From: Nitrospirota bacterium
Lineage (GTDB): Bacteria > Nitrospirota > Thermodesulfovibrionia > Thermodesulfovibrionales > UBA6898
NCBI GenBank assembly: GCA_016215155.1
Contig: JACRLQ010000024.1
Location: 1-64,000, forward strand
Reading direction: 5' to 3'
DNA length: 64,000 nt
Position numbers and translations under genes: made by a program. Below, in pieces: positions 1 through 9,953 of this stretch. Within the stretch, counting starts at the first letter, position 1, and each line of letters starts with the position of its first letter. The notes under the pieces are model-generated. The model was given only the letters and a program-made list of their open reading frames with translations, was not told where the DNA came from and did no database searches.

Positions 1-1950
1 CGTAGGTGTCAGGCTCATGAGCGCCGGACTTCCCATGCCGCCTATGTTGCCGTTTATCGCGCCTTGTATCTGTGCCGCCGTCTTGTTCAGCTTCGCCGAC
101 GTCGCCAGAGGACCGTGGCATCCTGAACAATAGGTCGTATATAACGTCGCCCCGTCCGTAGTGGTGGGCGGCGGTGGTGGCGGAGGAGGCGTCTGCCCCG
201 CAAGCACACCCGCTATCGCGTCAAATTGCGCGGTTGTAAGGCCCGCCAGCGCAGGACTTCCCATCCCCCCTATGTTGCCGCTTACCGCGGCCTGTATCTG
301 GCCTGAGGTCCTCCCCGATTTCGCGGATGTCTCCAGAGGCCCGTGGCATCCGGCGCAATAGGACGAGTACAGTGCCGCGCCGTCAGTGCCGGTGGGCGGT
401 GGCTGGAAAGCCGCGGCAATTGCATTCGCTATGGCTGATATCTGCTGGGCAATGAGACCCTGGAGCCCTTTCATCATGCCTATGGTGCTGACAGCGGTCT
501 TTATATCATTAGCGGTGCTGCCCCCCAGAGAGGACGCTGCAAGGCCCCCGTGGCATATGGAACAATTCTGGTTATAAAGTGAAACCCCGTCCATTGACCT
601 CGGCGCCGGAGCGAATGGGTCCATTGCGCCTGCCGGTCCGCCTTCCGCCTGGAACGCGGTGCCCCAGCGATAAAATCTGTCGGTCAGACCGGAGGGGAAT
701 GCCAGCATGAAGTAGCTGTAGGTGCCCGGGTTAACCGAAGTCTCCGGAACGTTATTCTGAATTATCTCGTTAATTACCCCTTTTGTATTTTTCTTCCATG
801 GCTCAAGGCCTGCAGGCAGGCCTCCGGCGGTCATGGCTTGCACGACTTCATTAAGTGTATAGGCCGTCACCGAATAATCCGGCCTCATGAAGTATATCTT
901 GTCGGGAGCCGCGGGGACGGAATATGCCATATAGAGGTCCATAGGGCTTATAAATTTCCCAACCCCGACCTGAAGGCTTACAACGGTCCCTCCATCAGCT
1001 ATGGGCCCCACTCCAATAGGTCTTGCCTTAAACGGGTCCTGGCTGATCACGGGATACACGGAAGGCCCGTACGGTATATCATATCTGGAGTCCGGTTTAC
1101 CCATCTGATCAGAGGCGCCCCCCCTGCCCGCAAGATCACTGACTTCCACAATATCTCCCCACAGATAATACCTGTCAAGAGATCCCGATGGAGACGCCAG
1201 CAGGTAGAACCCGTAAGTGCCGGTGATTATATCGGCAACGGGGATGCTATTGAGTATGATTTCATTTACAGGACCCGCGGACCCTTTTTTCCAGGGCTGG
1301 ACCCCGGCGGGAAACCTGTTGGATGCCATCGCCTGGATTACGTCCTGTACCCTGCTGACTGAAATGGAATTATCGGGATTCAAGAAATACAAGTTGTCCG
1401 TATCTCCGGGGAGTGTAATTACAAAATAGAGGTCAACAGCCCCGGCAAAGGCATTGAGCCCGACCTGAACGCTGAGATAATCTCCGCCCTCCGCGACAGG
1501 GCCTACTCCGATCGGCTTCGCATTTTCGGGCAGGGCGCTGATAAATGGAAAAATCCCGGCCTGAATATCAAATACGGACTGCGAACCCGGCATCGCCATT
1601 GTAGGTCCACCGGTGGGCGCGGGCGCCGGTCCGCCATTGACAGCAGGACGGTCTGACGCATTACCGGGGAACGTCACGGCATTGATTTCAGCGATATTTG
1701 AAAAGCCGTCCCCGTCTGAATCCATCGCCTCTATGGCCCCCAAATTATGCCCGTTCGCGGCAAAATCAGACCCGAAACCGTTCCTGGAATAATCAGGGTT
1801 GTGGCAGATATTACAGTTTTCCAGTTTGCTACCCGCTATATTCGGATATGCCGCCCTGACATTGTCCAGATACATCGAATATGCATCCGCGGAGCTGATT
1901 CCGCATAACACCAGAAACGTCACAACCAACAGATTTAAAAGGTTTTTCAT
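1..1950 (-). CDS. Secreted modular c-type cytochrome, 5' part (runs off left edge)
   Basis: An uninterrupted minus-strand frame of 650 codons begins at the ATG at 1948-1950, preceded by an AAGGAGG site, and is still open at base 1. Residues 1-24 form a signal peptide, so the product is periplasmic or surface-exposed. A heme-binding CNICH lies at 46-50, followed by an aspartate-rich Ca-binding-like stretch (DSDGDGFSN, 77-85). Two homologous modules of about 140 residues follow (roughly 127-270 and 285-430). Both contain IGVGP, a DLY segment and a PWKK motif. Three cytochrome c units then carry CxxCH at residues 463, 532 and 608, joined by Pro/Gly-rich linkers. The heme motifs are read directly; a role in extracellular or periplasmic electron transfer is inference. 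The unit spacing of 69-76 residues suggests more hemes may lie beyond the edge. Confidence 0.85.
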   Translation of the reverse strand, partial: MKNLLNLLVVTFLVLCGISSADAYSMYLDNVRAAYPNIAGSKLENCNICHNPDYSRNGFGSDFAANGHNLGAIEAMDSDGDGFSNIAEINAVTFPGNASDRPAVNGGPAPAPTGGPTMAMPGSQSVFDIQAGIFPFISALPENAKPIGVGPVAEGGDYLSVQVGLNAFAGAVDLYFVITLPGDTDNLYFLNPDNSISVSRVQDVIQAMASNRFPAGVQPWKKGSAGPVNEIILNSIPVADIITGTYGFYLLASPSGSLDRYYLWGDIVEVSDLAGRGGASDQMGKPDSRYDIPYGPSVYPVISQDPFKARPIGVGPIADGGTVVSLQVGVGKFISPMDLYMAYSVPAAPDKIYFMRPDYSVTAYTLNEVVQAMTAGGLPAGLEPWKKNTKGVINEIIQNNVPETSVNPGTYSYFMLAFPSGLTDRFYRWGTAFQAEGGPAGAMDPFAPAPRSMDGVSLYNQNCSICHGGLAASSLGGSTANDIKTAVSTIGMMKGLQGLIAQQISAIANAIAAAFQPPPTGTDGAALYSSYCAGCHGPLETSAKSGRTSGQIQAAVSGNIGGMGSPALAGLTTAQFDAIAGVLAGQTPPPPPPPPTTTDGATLYTTYCSGCHGPLATSAKLNKTAAQIQGAINGNIGGMGSPALMSLTPT

Positions 1951-2014
1951 AATCTGTCCTCCTTGTCTACTTTTATATTCGGCCTGAGCAATTAACATAG
2001 TATTTACTGTAATT

Positions 2015-2043
2015 AGTATACCCCTGTACCCCCCCACTGTCCA
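2015..2043 (-). promoter_or_regulatory. Sigma-70 type promoter for the cytochrome gene
   Basis: On the minus strand a TGGACA box (2038-2043) and a TATACT box (2015-2020) are separated by exactly 17 bases. They lie about 65 bases upstream of the cytochrome ATG. The spacer holds a run of seven G. The match is by eye only. Confidence 0.5.
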
Positions 2044-2132
2044 GTTAAGTTTTGTTCATTTTTCGTATGACTTAAGAAGATTGCGTGCTATATAATAGTC
2101 CTTACACCGCGGCTTGCCTGGAGGCGAAAAAA

Positions 2133-2696
2133 ATGAAAAAAAGACTTATTGAACTTGTCCTTGAAAAGGCCTTTAAATATAGTGAAGAACCGGTATTCAG
2201 GCTTGTCTCCGGGAGAATGAGCAATTACTACTTCAACTGTAAGGCGGTAACGCTCAATCCCGAAGGTATGCATCTTATAGGCAACATCATATTTGGCATG
2301 ATTGAGGGTTCGGGGGCCAAAGGGATAGGCGGCCTTACCCTCGGCGCCGACCCGATAGCGGATGCGGTCGCTTATACCTCATATCTCAAGAGTGCCCCGG
2401 TAGAGGCCTTTGTTGTCCGGAAGACGGCAAAGGCCCACGGCACGATGCAGTGGGTGGAGGGGAACGTCCAAAAGGGCGATGGGGTCGTAATCGTAGATGA
2501 CGTCATTACCACAGGCAAGTCAACGATCGAGGCGATCGAAAAGGCCCGGGAGGCCGGACTCGAAATAATCAGGGTCATAGCGCTTGTTGACAGGCAGGAA
2601 GGAGGCAGGGAAAATATCGAGACGCTTGGCTACAGGGTGGAACCCGTTATCACGAAGGATGAAGTAATGGGACTATACAGGGCTAAGGGTCTATAA
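2133..2696 (+). CDS. pyrE: Orotate phosphoribosyltransferase
   Basis: This 187-aa protein catalyses orotate + PRPP to orotidine 5'-phosphate in de novo pyrimidine synthesis. The PRPP-binding signature VDDVITTGKS is at residues 121-130. The flexible-loop region (VRKTAKAHGT, 95-104) and the N-terminal substrate region VSGRMSNYYFN are also present. Length is typical for the small PyrE family. The frame is open to an earlier ATG at 2085, but the ATG at 2133 has GGAGG about nine bases upstream and starts the family homology, so it is preferred. A TATAAT at 2091-2096 probably belongs to its promoter. The 3' end overlaps convergent glnE by 14 bases. Confidence 0.95.
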   Translation: MKKRLIELVLEKAFKYSEEPVFRLVSGRMSNYYFNCKAVTLNPEGMHLIGNIIFGMIEGSGAKGIGGLTLGADPIADAVAYTSYLKSAPVEAFVVRKTAKAHGTMQWVEGNVQKGDGVVIVDDVITTGKSTIEAIEKAREAGLEIIRVIALVDRQEGGRENIETLGYRVEPVITKDEVMGLYRAKGL

Positions 2697-5511
2697 GATA
2701 TTTCTCTCCCGCGGTCGTTACCGTCCGCCTGTAGCCTTCAATCTCAGTTACGAGCTCGTCAGGCCCTCCGAGCCCGGCGAACTCCGCCATATTTTTCAAC
2801 GAGATTTCGTCGCGTTTAAGCACGTCGTCTCCCTTTAGCCTGAGGAAGCTCTCAAGCGTGCGATAAAATATATAGGCCCGGGTCAGCCCCGTAGCATCAC
2901 CCTGACTGAGGATCCCGGAGGACTCAAGCCTGCCTATCGCCTTCGAGGTGTTTTGTACGAGTACATGCTCGTGCCTGGCGCAATGTTTAAGCTGCAGAAA
3001 CTGGACCGTAAATTCAAGTTCGCCAAGCCCCCCCGGACTCAGTTTTATATCATATCCCCTCCCCTCCCTTGACAACTCCCGTACGATCCTCTCCCTCATC
3101 TGCCTTATATCGTGGGCACGAACAGTCCTGCCCATGGTCATAAGGGTTTCCCTGGCCATATTCATAAAGAGGCGCCCTGCCGCCTGATTGCCGGCCACCG
3201 GGCGCGCCCTCAGCAGGGCCTGCAGCTCCCAATAAAGCGCGGGACCCGAATAATAACTCCTGAAGCCCTCGACTGAAGACACGAGCGGGCCCTTTGAACC
3301 CTCAGGTCTGAGCCTTGTATCGACCTTATAGGCCATCCCTTCCTTTGTATATGACACCAGCATCCTCACGAGCCTCTCAGCGGCCCTGGTGTCGGCTATA
3401 GAAACATCCTCCCCGGAGATAAAGACCAAATCCAGGTCAGACCCGAAGGTGATCTCGCGTCCTCCCAGTTTCCCCAACCCGATTATCGAGATGCCCCCCG
3501 CGTCCTGATTTATACTCTTCAGACAGACTGACAGTATCGCCTCCGCCACCTTGCTCAATCCCCTTATGACATCCTCAATCCCTATCTCCCCCTGCAGAAA
3601 AAGGAGTCCGAGCCTTATCTCTTCAGCCTGCTTTATAAAACGCACGGCTTCATTTATGGAGTGTCCCTCTGAAATGCCTGAATATATCTCCTCCCTGATC
3701 TTAAGAAGGCTCTTCCCCGGTCTCTCCTGCCAGCCTATCATCTCAAGGTATTGCGGACGTGAAATGAGGATCTTCGAAATATACGCGGTCTGGGCAAAGA
3801 CTGAGGTAAGCAGGTCCACCGTCCGCCTGTCACGGCTGAAAATCTCCAGGTATGATTCGTTGGCGCTCAGAAGCCCGGCGAACGCCTGGAGGTGGTTGAG
3901 AGCCTCATCGGGAGAAACCGTCTTAAGGGCGGAGTCCACGAAAACCGGCAGGACCTCTCCAAGCAGCCTCCTGCCTTTGAGTGTCTGGAATGTCAGGGTA
4001 CTGTCCTTTATAGACCTTAAGTTGCGGACGGCCCTGTTTATCTCTTTTAACCCCGTCCCCGCCAGACGCTCCCTCAATTCGGCATCAGTGAGCTCCTCGT
4101 CAAAAAAACCGCCGCCCGCATTATCACGGCCTTCCCCTGCTTTCCCAAAAAGCGAATCATAGATGCGCCGTACCGAGGACCTTCTTTTGTCCAGCTCCCG
4201 GACAAAAAGATTTCCTTTGCCGAACCCCAGCTTTTTGCCCAGGACCTCAAGGTCTCCGGAGCCCGACGGAAGTGTATGGGTCTGTAAATCATTGAGCTGC
4301 TGAAGCCGGTGCTCAAGAGTCCTTAAAAACCTGTAATTGTCAGAAAGGACGCTGTAGTCCTCCTGGCCGACAAGGGCCTTTTGCATAAGTCTGTGGAGGG
4401 TCTTAAGAGTGCTTCTTTCCCTCAGGAGGGGTTCTCTGCCGCCATAAATCAGCTGTAGCGCCTGGGTGAAAAACTCAATCTCCCGGATGCCGCCATAACC
4501 TCTTTTGATGTCACCTTTTTTGAATTTTGAATCTATCCTTGTCTTTAGGGCCTTTATCTCATCTATGGCGCTGAAATCCAGGTATTTCCTGTAAACAAAA
4601 GGCCGTATCATGCCCATAAAAGCGTCCCCGAGGGACTGGTCCCCGGCAACGGGCCTCGCGCGTATGAGCATCGCCCTCTCCCAGGCCCTTCCCCATGACT
4701 CGTAATAAATCTCATATCCCCTCAGCGACTGGGCTATCGCCCCCCTCTGCCCCTCGGGCCTGAGCCTCAGGTCAACCCTGTAAACCTGCCCCGCCTCAGT
4801 GTTAAGAGACAAAAAACGTCCGAGCGCCTCTCCGATTTTGCAATAATATTCATGGTTGCTGGTCCTGTTTTTTACCAGCCCGTGAGCGGACATGACCCCG
4901 GAGGTCTCGCCTTCTTCCGCTCCATAGACATACATAAGATCTATGTCAGAGCTGAAATTAAGCTCACCGGCCCCGAGCTTCCCCACCGCTATTACCGAAA
5001 ATTCGTCGTCAGCGGGAGAACCGTATATTTCATTCATATGGCCCCTTACAAGCCCGACGGAATTTTCCAAAATCACATCCGCGAGGGTGCTCAGCTCACC
5101 GAGAACATCGATCAGGTCACATCTGCCGAGGATGTCCCGCAGGGTTATCCTTAATATCTCTTCCAGCCTGAATTTTCTTACAAGACCCATATATGGATCG
5201 AGCGCTGACTGTAACGACATGTTTGACTCAGGGGCCAGTATGCTGATTTTGTATTTCAGGGAGGCGTTGAGGAGTTCCCGGTCAACAGGCGTTTCGATCG
5301 TCTTTAAGCGGTCGAAAAGACTCTCAGGATGGGACACGCAGTAATTCGCAAGGAACTGGCTGTGGCTGAAAAGGACCGAGATCTCCCTTATGTTGGCGAT
5401 GAGCTCATCGGTACGAGAAGGGTTCTCCTCTACAAAGGACATGAGGTTCTTCAGCGACCTGTCGGGGTCAGGGGTCGAGGCAGCGGCTTCCTTTAGAATT
5501 TTGTCGGTCAT
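2683..5511 (-). CDS. glnE: Bifunctional glutamine synthetase adenylyltransferase/adenylyl-removing enzyme
   Basis: This 942-aa protein would attach AMP to glutamine synthetase and remove it, tuning ammonia assimilation. It has the two-nucleotidyltransferase layout of GlnE. The first catalytic motif is GKLGAGELNFSSDIDL at residues 177-192, the adenylyl-removing half. The second, GKLGGREITFGSDLDL, is near residue 680, the adenylylating half. Both keep the G-S-D-x-D metal-binding pattern. GlnD-like helical regions follow each domain. Length equals the usual 930-950 aa. No glnA or PII gene lies next to it. It is convergent with pyrE. Confidence 0.96.
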   Translation of the reverse strand: MTDKILKEAAASTPDPDRSLKNLMSFVEENPSRTDELIANIREISVLFSHSQFLANYCVSHPESLFDRLKTIETPVDRELLNASLKYKISILAPESNMSLQSALDPYMGLVRKFRLEEILRITLRDILGRCDLIDVLGELSTLADVILENSVGLVRGHMNEIYGSPADDEFSVIAVGKLGAGELNFSSDIDLMYVYGAEEGETSGVMSAHGLVKNRTSNHEYYCKIGEALGRFLSLNTEAGQVYRVDLRLRPEGQRGAIAQSLRGYEIYYESWGRAWERAMLIRARPVAGDQSLGDAFMGMIRPFVYRKYLDFSAIDEIKALKTRIDSKFKKGDIKRGYGGIREIEFFTQALQLIYGGREPLLRERSTLKTLHRLMQKALVGQEDYSVLSDNYRFLRTLEHRLQQLNDLQTHTLPSGSGDLEVLGKKLGFGKGNLFVRELDKRRSSVRRIYDSLFGKAGEGRDNAGGGFFDEELTDAELRERLAGTGLKEINRAVRNLRSIKDSTLTFQTLKGRRLLGEVLPVFVDSALKTVSPDEALNHLQAFAGLLSANESYLEIFSRDRRTVDLLTSVFAQTAYISKILISRPQYLEMIGWQERPGKSLLKIREEIYSGISEGHSINEAVRFIKQAEEIRLGLLFLQGEIGIEDVIRGLSKVAEAILSVCLKSINQDAGGISIIGLGKLGGREITFGSDLDLVFISGEDVSIADTRAAERLVRMLVSYTKEGMAYKVDTRLRPEGSKGPLVSSVEGFRSYYSGPALYWELQALLRARPVAGNQAAGRLFMNMARETLMTMGRTVRAHDIRQMRERIVRELSREGRGYDIKLSPGGLGELEFTVQFLQLKHCARHEHVLVQNTSKAIGRLESSGILSQGDATGLTRAYIFYRTLESFLRLKGDDVLKRDEISLKNMAEFAGLGGPDELVTEIEGYRRTVTTAGEKYLIDP

Positions 5512-5726
5512 GCAGTCACTTAAGAAAGTTGTTTTCTCTGTGCTGGAGTTAATTCTATTCCATTTGAGATAAGGATGCCGCGCTCAGTGAGCTTAATGAT
5601 CGATAAAAGCAATATCGGCATATGCGGTGCAGATCCGCCGTGACTTCTGTCTATTCTTAATTGCACAAACTTATTGAGATAATAATCTATATTTTTTCAG
5701 TCATGCAAATTTAACAATGTGTCTTC

Positions 5727-5924
5727 TTATTTCACGTCTCCCTGTCTGTCCACAAATTCCTTCCACCGTCTGCGCTTTTCTTCCGGCACAAAGTCTGCAA
5801 CAAATTTGTTGGCGGCATCAAGCCAGTTCAGCTTCTCTTCGGCTGAAAGTCCACGGAATTCCCCTAACTTTTCCTTTGAAAGACGAAAAGCAAACGTACT
5901 TTTCTTTTCCTGATTATCCGTCAT
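5727..5924 (-). CDS. Small charged protein downstream of a nucleotidyltransferase
   Basis: This 65-aa, highly charged protein (many Lys/Glu/Arg, no membrane segment) starts at the ATG at 5922-5924, which follows a GGAGAAAGAAG site. An in-frame ATG 21 bases upstream is possible but has no better site. The start overlaps the end of the upstream nucleotidyltransferase by 11 bases, so the two are surely co-translated. I do not recognise a domain. The arrangement resembles small partner genes of MNT/AbiEii-type toxin-antitoxin or housekeeping pairs, which is inference. Confidence 0.6.
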   Translation of the reverse strand: MTDNQEKKSTFAFRLSKEKLGEFRGLSAEEKLNWLDAANKFVADFVPEEKRRRWKEFVDRQGDVK

Positions 5925-6408
5925 CTTCTTTCTCCAATTCTTCAAGGGCCTCTATATCAGCAAAATCCTGCGGTCTGCCTGCAATCCTTTTTAAGATTTT
6001 CAGATGAGACAAGGATACAACCGGGATAGCAACGTCCCTGGCAGTAATCCATACAAGCTCCTTTTCGAGGACATCAAATTTTACGGGTTCTTTAACAAAT
6101 ACATCCACCTGGTTGAGTCGCAGTTCAGGATGGTAAAAAGTAAAGACTCCCATTCCCTTTTCAACTATCCATTTCTCTCTCATCAGAGGGTCCGCTAAAT
6201 CCCCAGCCTCAACAGGATGCCTTGGTTTGTAACCTAAGTCATTCATAACAGAGATAAAATGCTCAAGATTGTGTGAAGACAAATCTACTATCAGGTCAAG
6301 ATCAGAGGTAAAGCGTACAGCGCCATGAAGAACAAGGGCAATTCCTCCGGCAACGGCATACCTGATTTTCTTTTCTCCTAGTTTTTTGAAAACTTCTTCA
6401 TAAAACAT
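5914..6408 (-). CDS. Nucleotidyltransferase-fold protein (AbiEii/DUF6036-like)
   Basis: This 164-aa protein carries the minimal nucleotidyltransferase signature: AGGIALVLHG at residues 20-29, followed by the acidic pair in SDLDLIVD (D36, D38) and a later strand VDVFV. Such small proteins transfer a nucleotide to a protein or RNA target, and in AbiEii/MNT systems act as toxins or toxin modifiers. The target here is unknown. It sits in front of a short charged gene with which it overlaps. It could equally be an orphan domestic enzyme. Confidence 0.7.
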   Translation of the reverse strand: MFYEEVFKKLGEKKIRYAVAGGIALVLHGAVRFTSDLDLIVDLSSHNLEHFISVMNDLGYKPRHPVEAGDLADPLMREKWIVEKGMGVFTFYHPELRLNQVDVFVKEPVKFDVLEKELVWITARDVAIPVVSLSHLKILKRIAGRPQDFADIEALEELEKEDDG

Positions 6409-6450
6409 TCGCGGCCCTCTGATATATCATAGCTTAATTGCACGCTTATA

Positions 6451-7320
6451 TTATTTCCTCTCAGTATCCCACAAACGAGGGTCTATGGAGTCCCTGATCC
6501 CCTCACCAAGAAGGTTGTAGCCAAGCACCGTAATTAATATGGCAAGCCCCGGGAAGACCGAAAGCCACCAGGCGATCTCTATATTGTCCTTTCCCAGCGT
6601 CAGGATATTGCCCCAGCTGGGGGTCGGAGGCTGAACCCCGATGCCAAGGAAGCTCAGGGCGGACTCCACAAGCACCGCGCCGGCAATACCGAGCACGGCC
6701 GAGACAAGCACTGGGGCCATGCTGTTTATAAGAATATGCCTGAATATTATTCTGAAGTCGCTTGCCCCGAGCGCACGGGCGGCAAGGACATATTCCCTCT
6801 CCTTCAATGACAAAAACTCGGCCCTCACAAGACGGGCGACCCCCATCCAGGAGGTCAGCCCTATCACGATCATGATGTTCCAGATGCTGGGCTCTATAAA
6901 GGCAATGACAGCAAGTATAAGGAAGAAGGTCGGGATGGTCAGCATGATGTCTATGAAGCGCATGATGATCCTTTCCGCCCAGCCTCCGTAATATCCGGCA
7001 AGCGCCCCGAAAAAAAGACCTATCGCAGTTGCGATGCCCACGGCAACAAAGCCGACCGCCAGGGATATCCGAGAGCCCCAGATCATCCTGCTCATCACAT
7101 CCCTTCCAAGGTCGTCTGTCCCCAGAGGATGCCGCATATCCGGCGGCACCAGGATGTGGGCCCTGTCGATATCACCCGGGTTATATGGGGCCAAAACAGG
7201 CGCGAATACAGCGGCAACAAATAGTATGCCGACGATAATTCCTCCCGCCACCGCGAGTTTGCTTTTTTTGAACCGCTTCCATATCAGGCTTCCGAGCGAG
7301 TATTTTCCCATGACCGTCAT
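6451..7320 (-). CDS. Peptide/nickel-type ABC transporter inner-membrane permease (OppC/DppC family)
   Basis: This 289-aa polytopic membrane protein has an N-terminal transmembrane helix after a basic cytoplasmic start. It then shows the [18 protein letters not shown] motif typical of OppC/DppC N-terminal regions. The EAA loop that contacts the ATPase is near residues 175-195 ([21 protein letters not shown]). It forms the channel with the permease encoded immediately upstream, whose stop it overlaps by four bases (ATGA). It is the last gene of a three-gene transcription unit. No ATPase genes (oppD/F) are adjacent, so energising subunits must be encoded elsewhere. Confidence 0.9.
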   Translation of the reverse strand: MTVMGKYSLGSLIWKRFKKSKLAVAGGIIVGILFVAAVFAPVLAPYNPGDIDRAHILVPPDMRHPLGTDDLGRDVMSRMIWGSRISLAVGFVAVGIATAIGLFFGALAGYYGGWAERIIMRFIDIMLTIPTFFLILAVIAFIEPSIWNIMIVIGLTSWMGVARLVRAEFLSLKEREYVLAARALGASDFRIIFRHILINSMAPVLVSAVLGIAGAVLVESALSFLGIGVQPPTPSWGNILTLGKDNIEIAWWLSVFPGLAILITVLGYNLLGEGIRDSIDPRLWDTERK

Positions 7321-8315
7321 TTCGCCCGTATCCTTGGATCTGCAAGCATATACCCCAGGTCAGCCAATAGATTCCCCAGCAGCGTCAGCATGGCTCCGAT
7401 AGTCAGGATTCCCATAATCAGGGGATAATCCCTACCCATTACACCGTTAAAGAACAACTGCCCCATGCCGGGTATTCCGAAGATATTTTCGAAGATAACG
7501 CTTCCACCGATGAGACCAGGTATCGAGAGTCCAAGCAGGGTAATAAGAGGCAGCAGCGCGTTTCTGAAGGCGTGCCTGTATATGACCTTATTTTCCGGCA
7601 GGCCTTTGGCCCGTGCCACGGTCACATAATCCTGACGTATCACCTCGAGCATGCTGCTTCGCATATATCGTGAGAGCCCGGCAAGACCTCCGAAGGAGGC
7701 TACCGCCACCGGAAGCACCAGATGCCTGAGCCTGTCCATTATCTTCCCCGCCAAAGGAAGAGAATCATGGTTCAGGGACTTCAGCCCGGACACGGGCAGC
7801 CAGTCAAGATACACCCCGAAAAACATCATAAGCAGAAGGGCAAGCCAGAAGGAAGGGATCGCAAACCCGATAAACACCGAAACTGTTGTTATCCTGTCAT
7901 AAAGGGAATCCCGGTGCGTTGCCGAGAAAATGCCGATCGGGATGGCGATCAGAAATATTATTATCATCTCGATAAGGTTGAGCATAAAGGTGATGAACAG
8001 TTTTCTTTCGAGCAGGGGCTGTTTTGTGTCCCAGATCTTCTGCATCACCGGCCTTCTGTCCGTTGAAAAAGACTCTCCGAAATCGAACTTTACGACCCTC
8101 TTGAGCCAGAGGCCGTACTGGACGATGATCGGCTTGTCGAGACCATAGTATTTTTCGAGCCTTTCCCTCGCCTCGGGCGTTATCTTCGGGTTAAGCTCAG
8201 AGAACACATCAGTGGGCTTACCCGGCGCAAGATGGATGATAAAAAAGGAAATAAGGGTTATCCCGAGCAGCGTCGGAATCATCTCAAAAAACCTTTTGAC
8301 AAGATAGGTCAGCAT
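7317..8315 (-). CDS. Peptide/nickel-type ABC transporter permease (OppB/DppB family)
   Basis: This 332-aa permease shows the OppB/DppB N-terminus ([20 protein letters not shown]), a large periplasmic loop, and then five transmembrane helices. The EAA loop has [19 protein letters not shown] near residues 230-250. It pairs with the downstream OppC-like protein to form the membrane pore. Its ATG begins directly next to the stop of the binding-protein gene (no gap), showing a tight operon. Typical family length is about 305-340. Confidence 0.9.
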   Translation of the reverse strand: MLTYLVKRFFEMIPTLLGITLISFFIIHLAPGKPTDVFSELNPKITPEARERLEKYYGLDKPIIVQYGLWLKRVVKFDFGESFSTDRRPVMQKIWDTKQPLLERKLFITFMLNLIEMIIIFLIAIPIGIFSATHRDSLYDRITTVSVFIGFAIPSFWLALLLMMFFGVYLDWLPVSGLKSLNHDSLPLAGKIMDRLRHLVLPVAVASFGGLAGLSRYMRSSMLEVIRQDYVTVARAKGLPENKVIYRHAFRNALLPLITLLGLSIPGLIGGSVIFENIFGIPGMGQLFFNGVMGRDYPLIMGILTIGAMLTLLGNLLADLGYMLADPRIRAK

Positions 8316-9953
8316 CTATGGCTCCATTGTGTGCCGCTGGAGTCTCTTGGGCACATACCATTTCGGAAGATTATAACTTATGCCGATAGGCGACGGCTTT
8401 ATCCCCTTGATCCGCGCGCTCACAATCGGCGTGGCATCAGGCACATATAAAAAGATATACGGCGCTTCTTCGGCGAGGATCTCCTGGATGCGGAAATAAG
8501 CCTTTTTTCTCTCTTCAATGCCGAACGTCCTTCTCCCTTTTTCAAGGAGCTCGTCAACCTCGGGATTGCTGTAGCTTATGAAATTCAGCTCCTTTTCCCT
8601 CGTCTTGGAAGAGTGCCATATGTCGTACTGGTCGGGGTCGAGGCTTATGCTCCAGCCAAGGAGCACCGCCTCGAACCGCTTTTTATCGATGAACTGATTA
8701 ATGAATGTGGACCACTCAAGTTTCCTGATCTCGACCTTTATGCCGATCTTCGCCAGCCTCCACTGGATAATGGTCGCGGTATTTTCCCTTAGTTTATTGC
8801 CCGTGTTCGTGAATATGGTAAACGAAAAAGGCCTGCCGTTTTTGTCGAGGAGACCGTCTCCGTCAGTGTCCTCCCAGCCAGCCTCTTTTAATAACTGTCT
8901 TGCCTTTTCCGGATTGTAGTCATATTTTTTTACGTCCGGATTATACGGCCAGGTATTTGGAACATAAGGCCCTGTGGCCGGGCTGCCCAGGCCGAACAGG
9001 ACCACATCCACCAGCTCGTTTTTATCGATGGCGTAGGCTATCGCCTGCCTTACAAGCTTGTCCTTAAAATAGGGATGCTTGAGATTAAAGGCCAGATGCG
9101 TATACTGAAATGCGGGGTAGCGGTACTTATTGAAGTTTTTCCTGAAATATTCGTTGTCCGTCTGCTTGGTGTACTGAAGCGGCGTCAGCGACATCGTGTC
9201 GATTTCGCCTGTCCTTAACATAAGGAACATGGTGGCGGGGTCAGGGATCCTTTTATAGATATACCTGTCGATATAAGGCCTTCCCTCAAAATAGTCTTTA
9301 TAGGACTCGAGTGCCAGTTCCTGGTCCGGCACCCATTTGTGCAACTTATATGGTCCAAGGCCCACCGGATTTCTCGCAAATTCAGTTTTTGTTATGTCCT
9401 TGCCCTCAAGCAGATGTTTAGGGAGGACCACCAGGCTGCCCCATGTCGTCAGGGCCGGGGCAAACGGCTTGTCATACGTGACCCTGAATGTATATTTATC
9501 CAGGACCTCCGCCTTTTTGACCTGAAGGTAATCCTCTTTATATGCCGTAGGGGTCTTTTCGTCGATGATGGTCTTATATCCGAACATCACGTCGTCCGCC
9601 GTGAACTCCACACCGTCGGCCCATTTAACGTCCTTCCTTAAGTGAAAGGTTATGGTAAGCCCGTCTTTGGAAATGTCCCATGACTGAGCAAGGTCGCCGA
9701 TGACGCTGAGGTCAGTATCGTATTTTACAAGCCCGTTAAAGATCATTCCCGAGACATTATGGGAAGCGGTGTCACTTGCCAGCATCGGAATAAGGATGCT
9801 CGGCTCTCCTATGGAGCCCTCCACAAGTGTGTCCCCATAATCCGGGCCGTCCGCGCCGTTACCATTACCGGCAACAGCCGTTAATTGGGGTTTGTCTTTA
9901 CATGCAGTCAGGGCAAAAACTGTAAGCATAAAAAAAATCAGGTATCTCTTCAT
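8316..9953 (-). CDS. Peptide-type ABC transporter substrate-binding lipoprotein (SBP family 5)
   Basis: This 545-aa protein has a lipoprotein signal peptide with the lipobox LTAC (Cys18), so it should be anchored at the membrane surface. The SBP_bac_5 fold signs include SWDISKDGLTITFHLRKDV, WADGVEFTADDV and a late RQAIAYAIDKN segment. It would capture oligopeptides or a related solute and deliver it to the permeases encoded just downstream. Substrate cannot be read from the sequence. It is the first gene of the transporter operon. Confidence 0.92.
   Translation of the reverse strand: MKRYLIFFMLTVFALTACKDKPQLTAVAGNGNGADGPDYGDTLVEGSIGEPSILIPMLASDTASHNVSGMIFNGLVKYDTDLSVIGDLAQSWDISKDGLTITFHLRKDVKWADGVEFTADDVMFGYKTIIDEKTPTAYKEDYLQVKKAEVLDKYTFRVTYDKPFAPALTTWGSLVVLPKHLLEGKDITKTEFARNPVGLGPYKLHKWVPDQELALESYKDYFEGRPYIDRYIYKRIPDPATMFLMLRTGEIDTMSLTPLQYTKQTDNEYFRKNFNKYRYPAFQYTHLAFNLKHPYFKDKLVRQAIAYAIDKNELVDVVLFGLGSPATGPYVPNTWPYNPDVKKYDYNPEKARQLLKEAGWEDTDGDGLLDKNGRPFSFTIFTNTGNKLRENTATIIQWRLAKIGIKVEIRKLEWSTFINQFIDKKRFEAVLLGWSISLDPDQYDIWHSSKTREKELNFISYSNPEVDELLEKGRRTFGIEERKKAYFRIQEILAEEAPYIFLYVPDATPIVSARIKGIKPSPIGISYNLPKWYVPKRLQRHTMEP

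Noticed and set aside
161-361. Glycine-run plus-strand frame at the left edge
   Set aside because: The Gly run is the complement of Pro-rich linkers of the cytochrome; not a gene.
838-1362. 174-codon plus-strand frame within the cytochrome region
   Set aside because: The minus strand holds a continuous 650-codon frame with signal peptide and CxxCH motifs; the plus frame is antisense to it.
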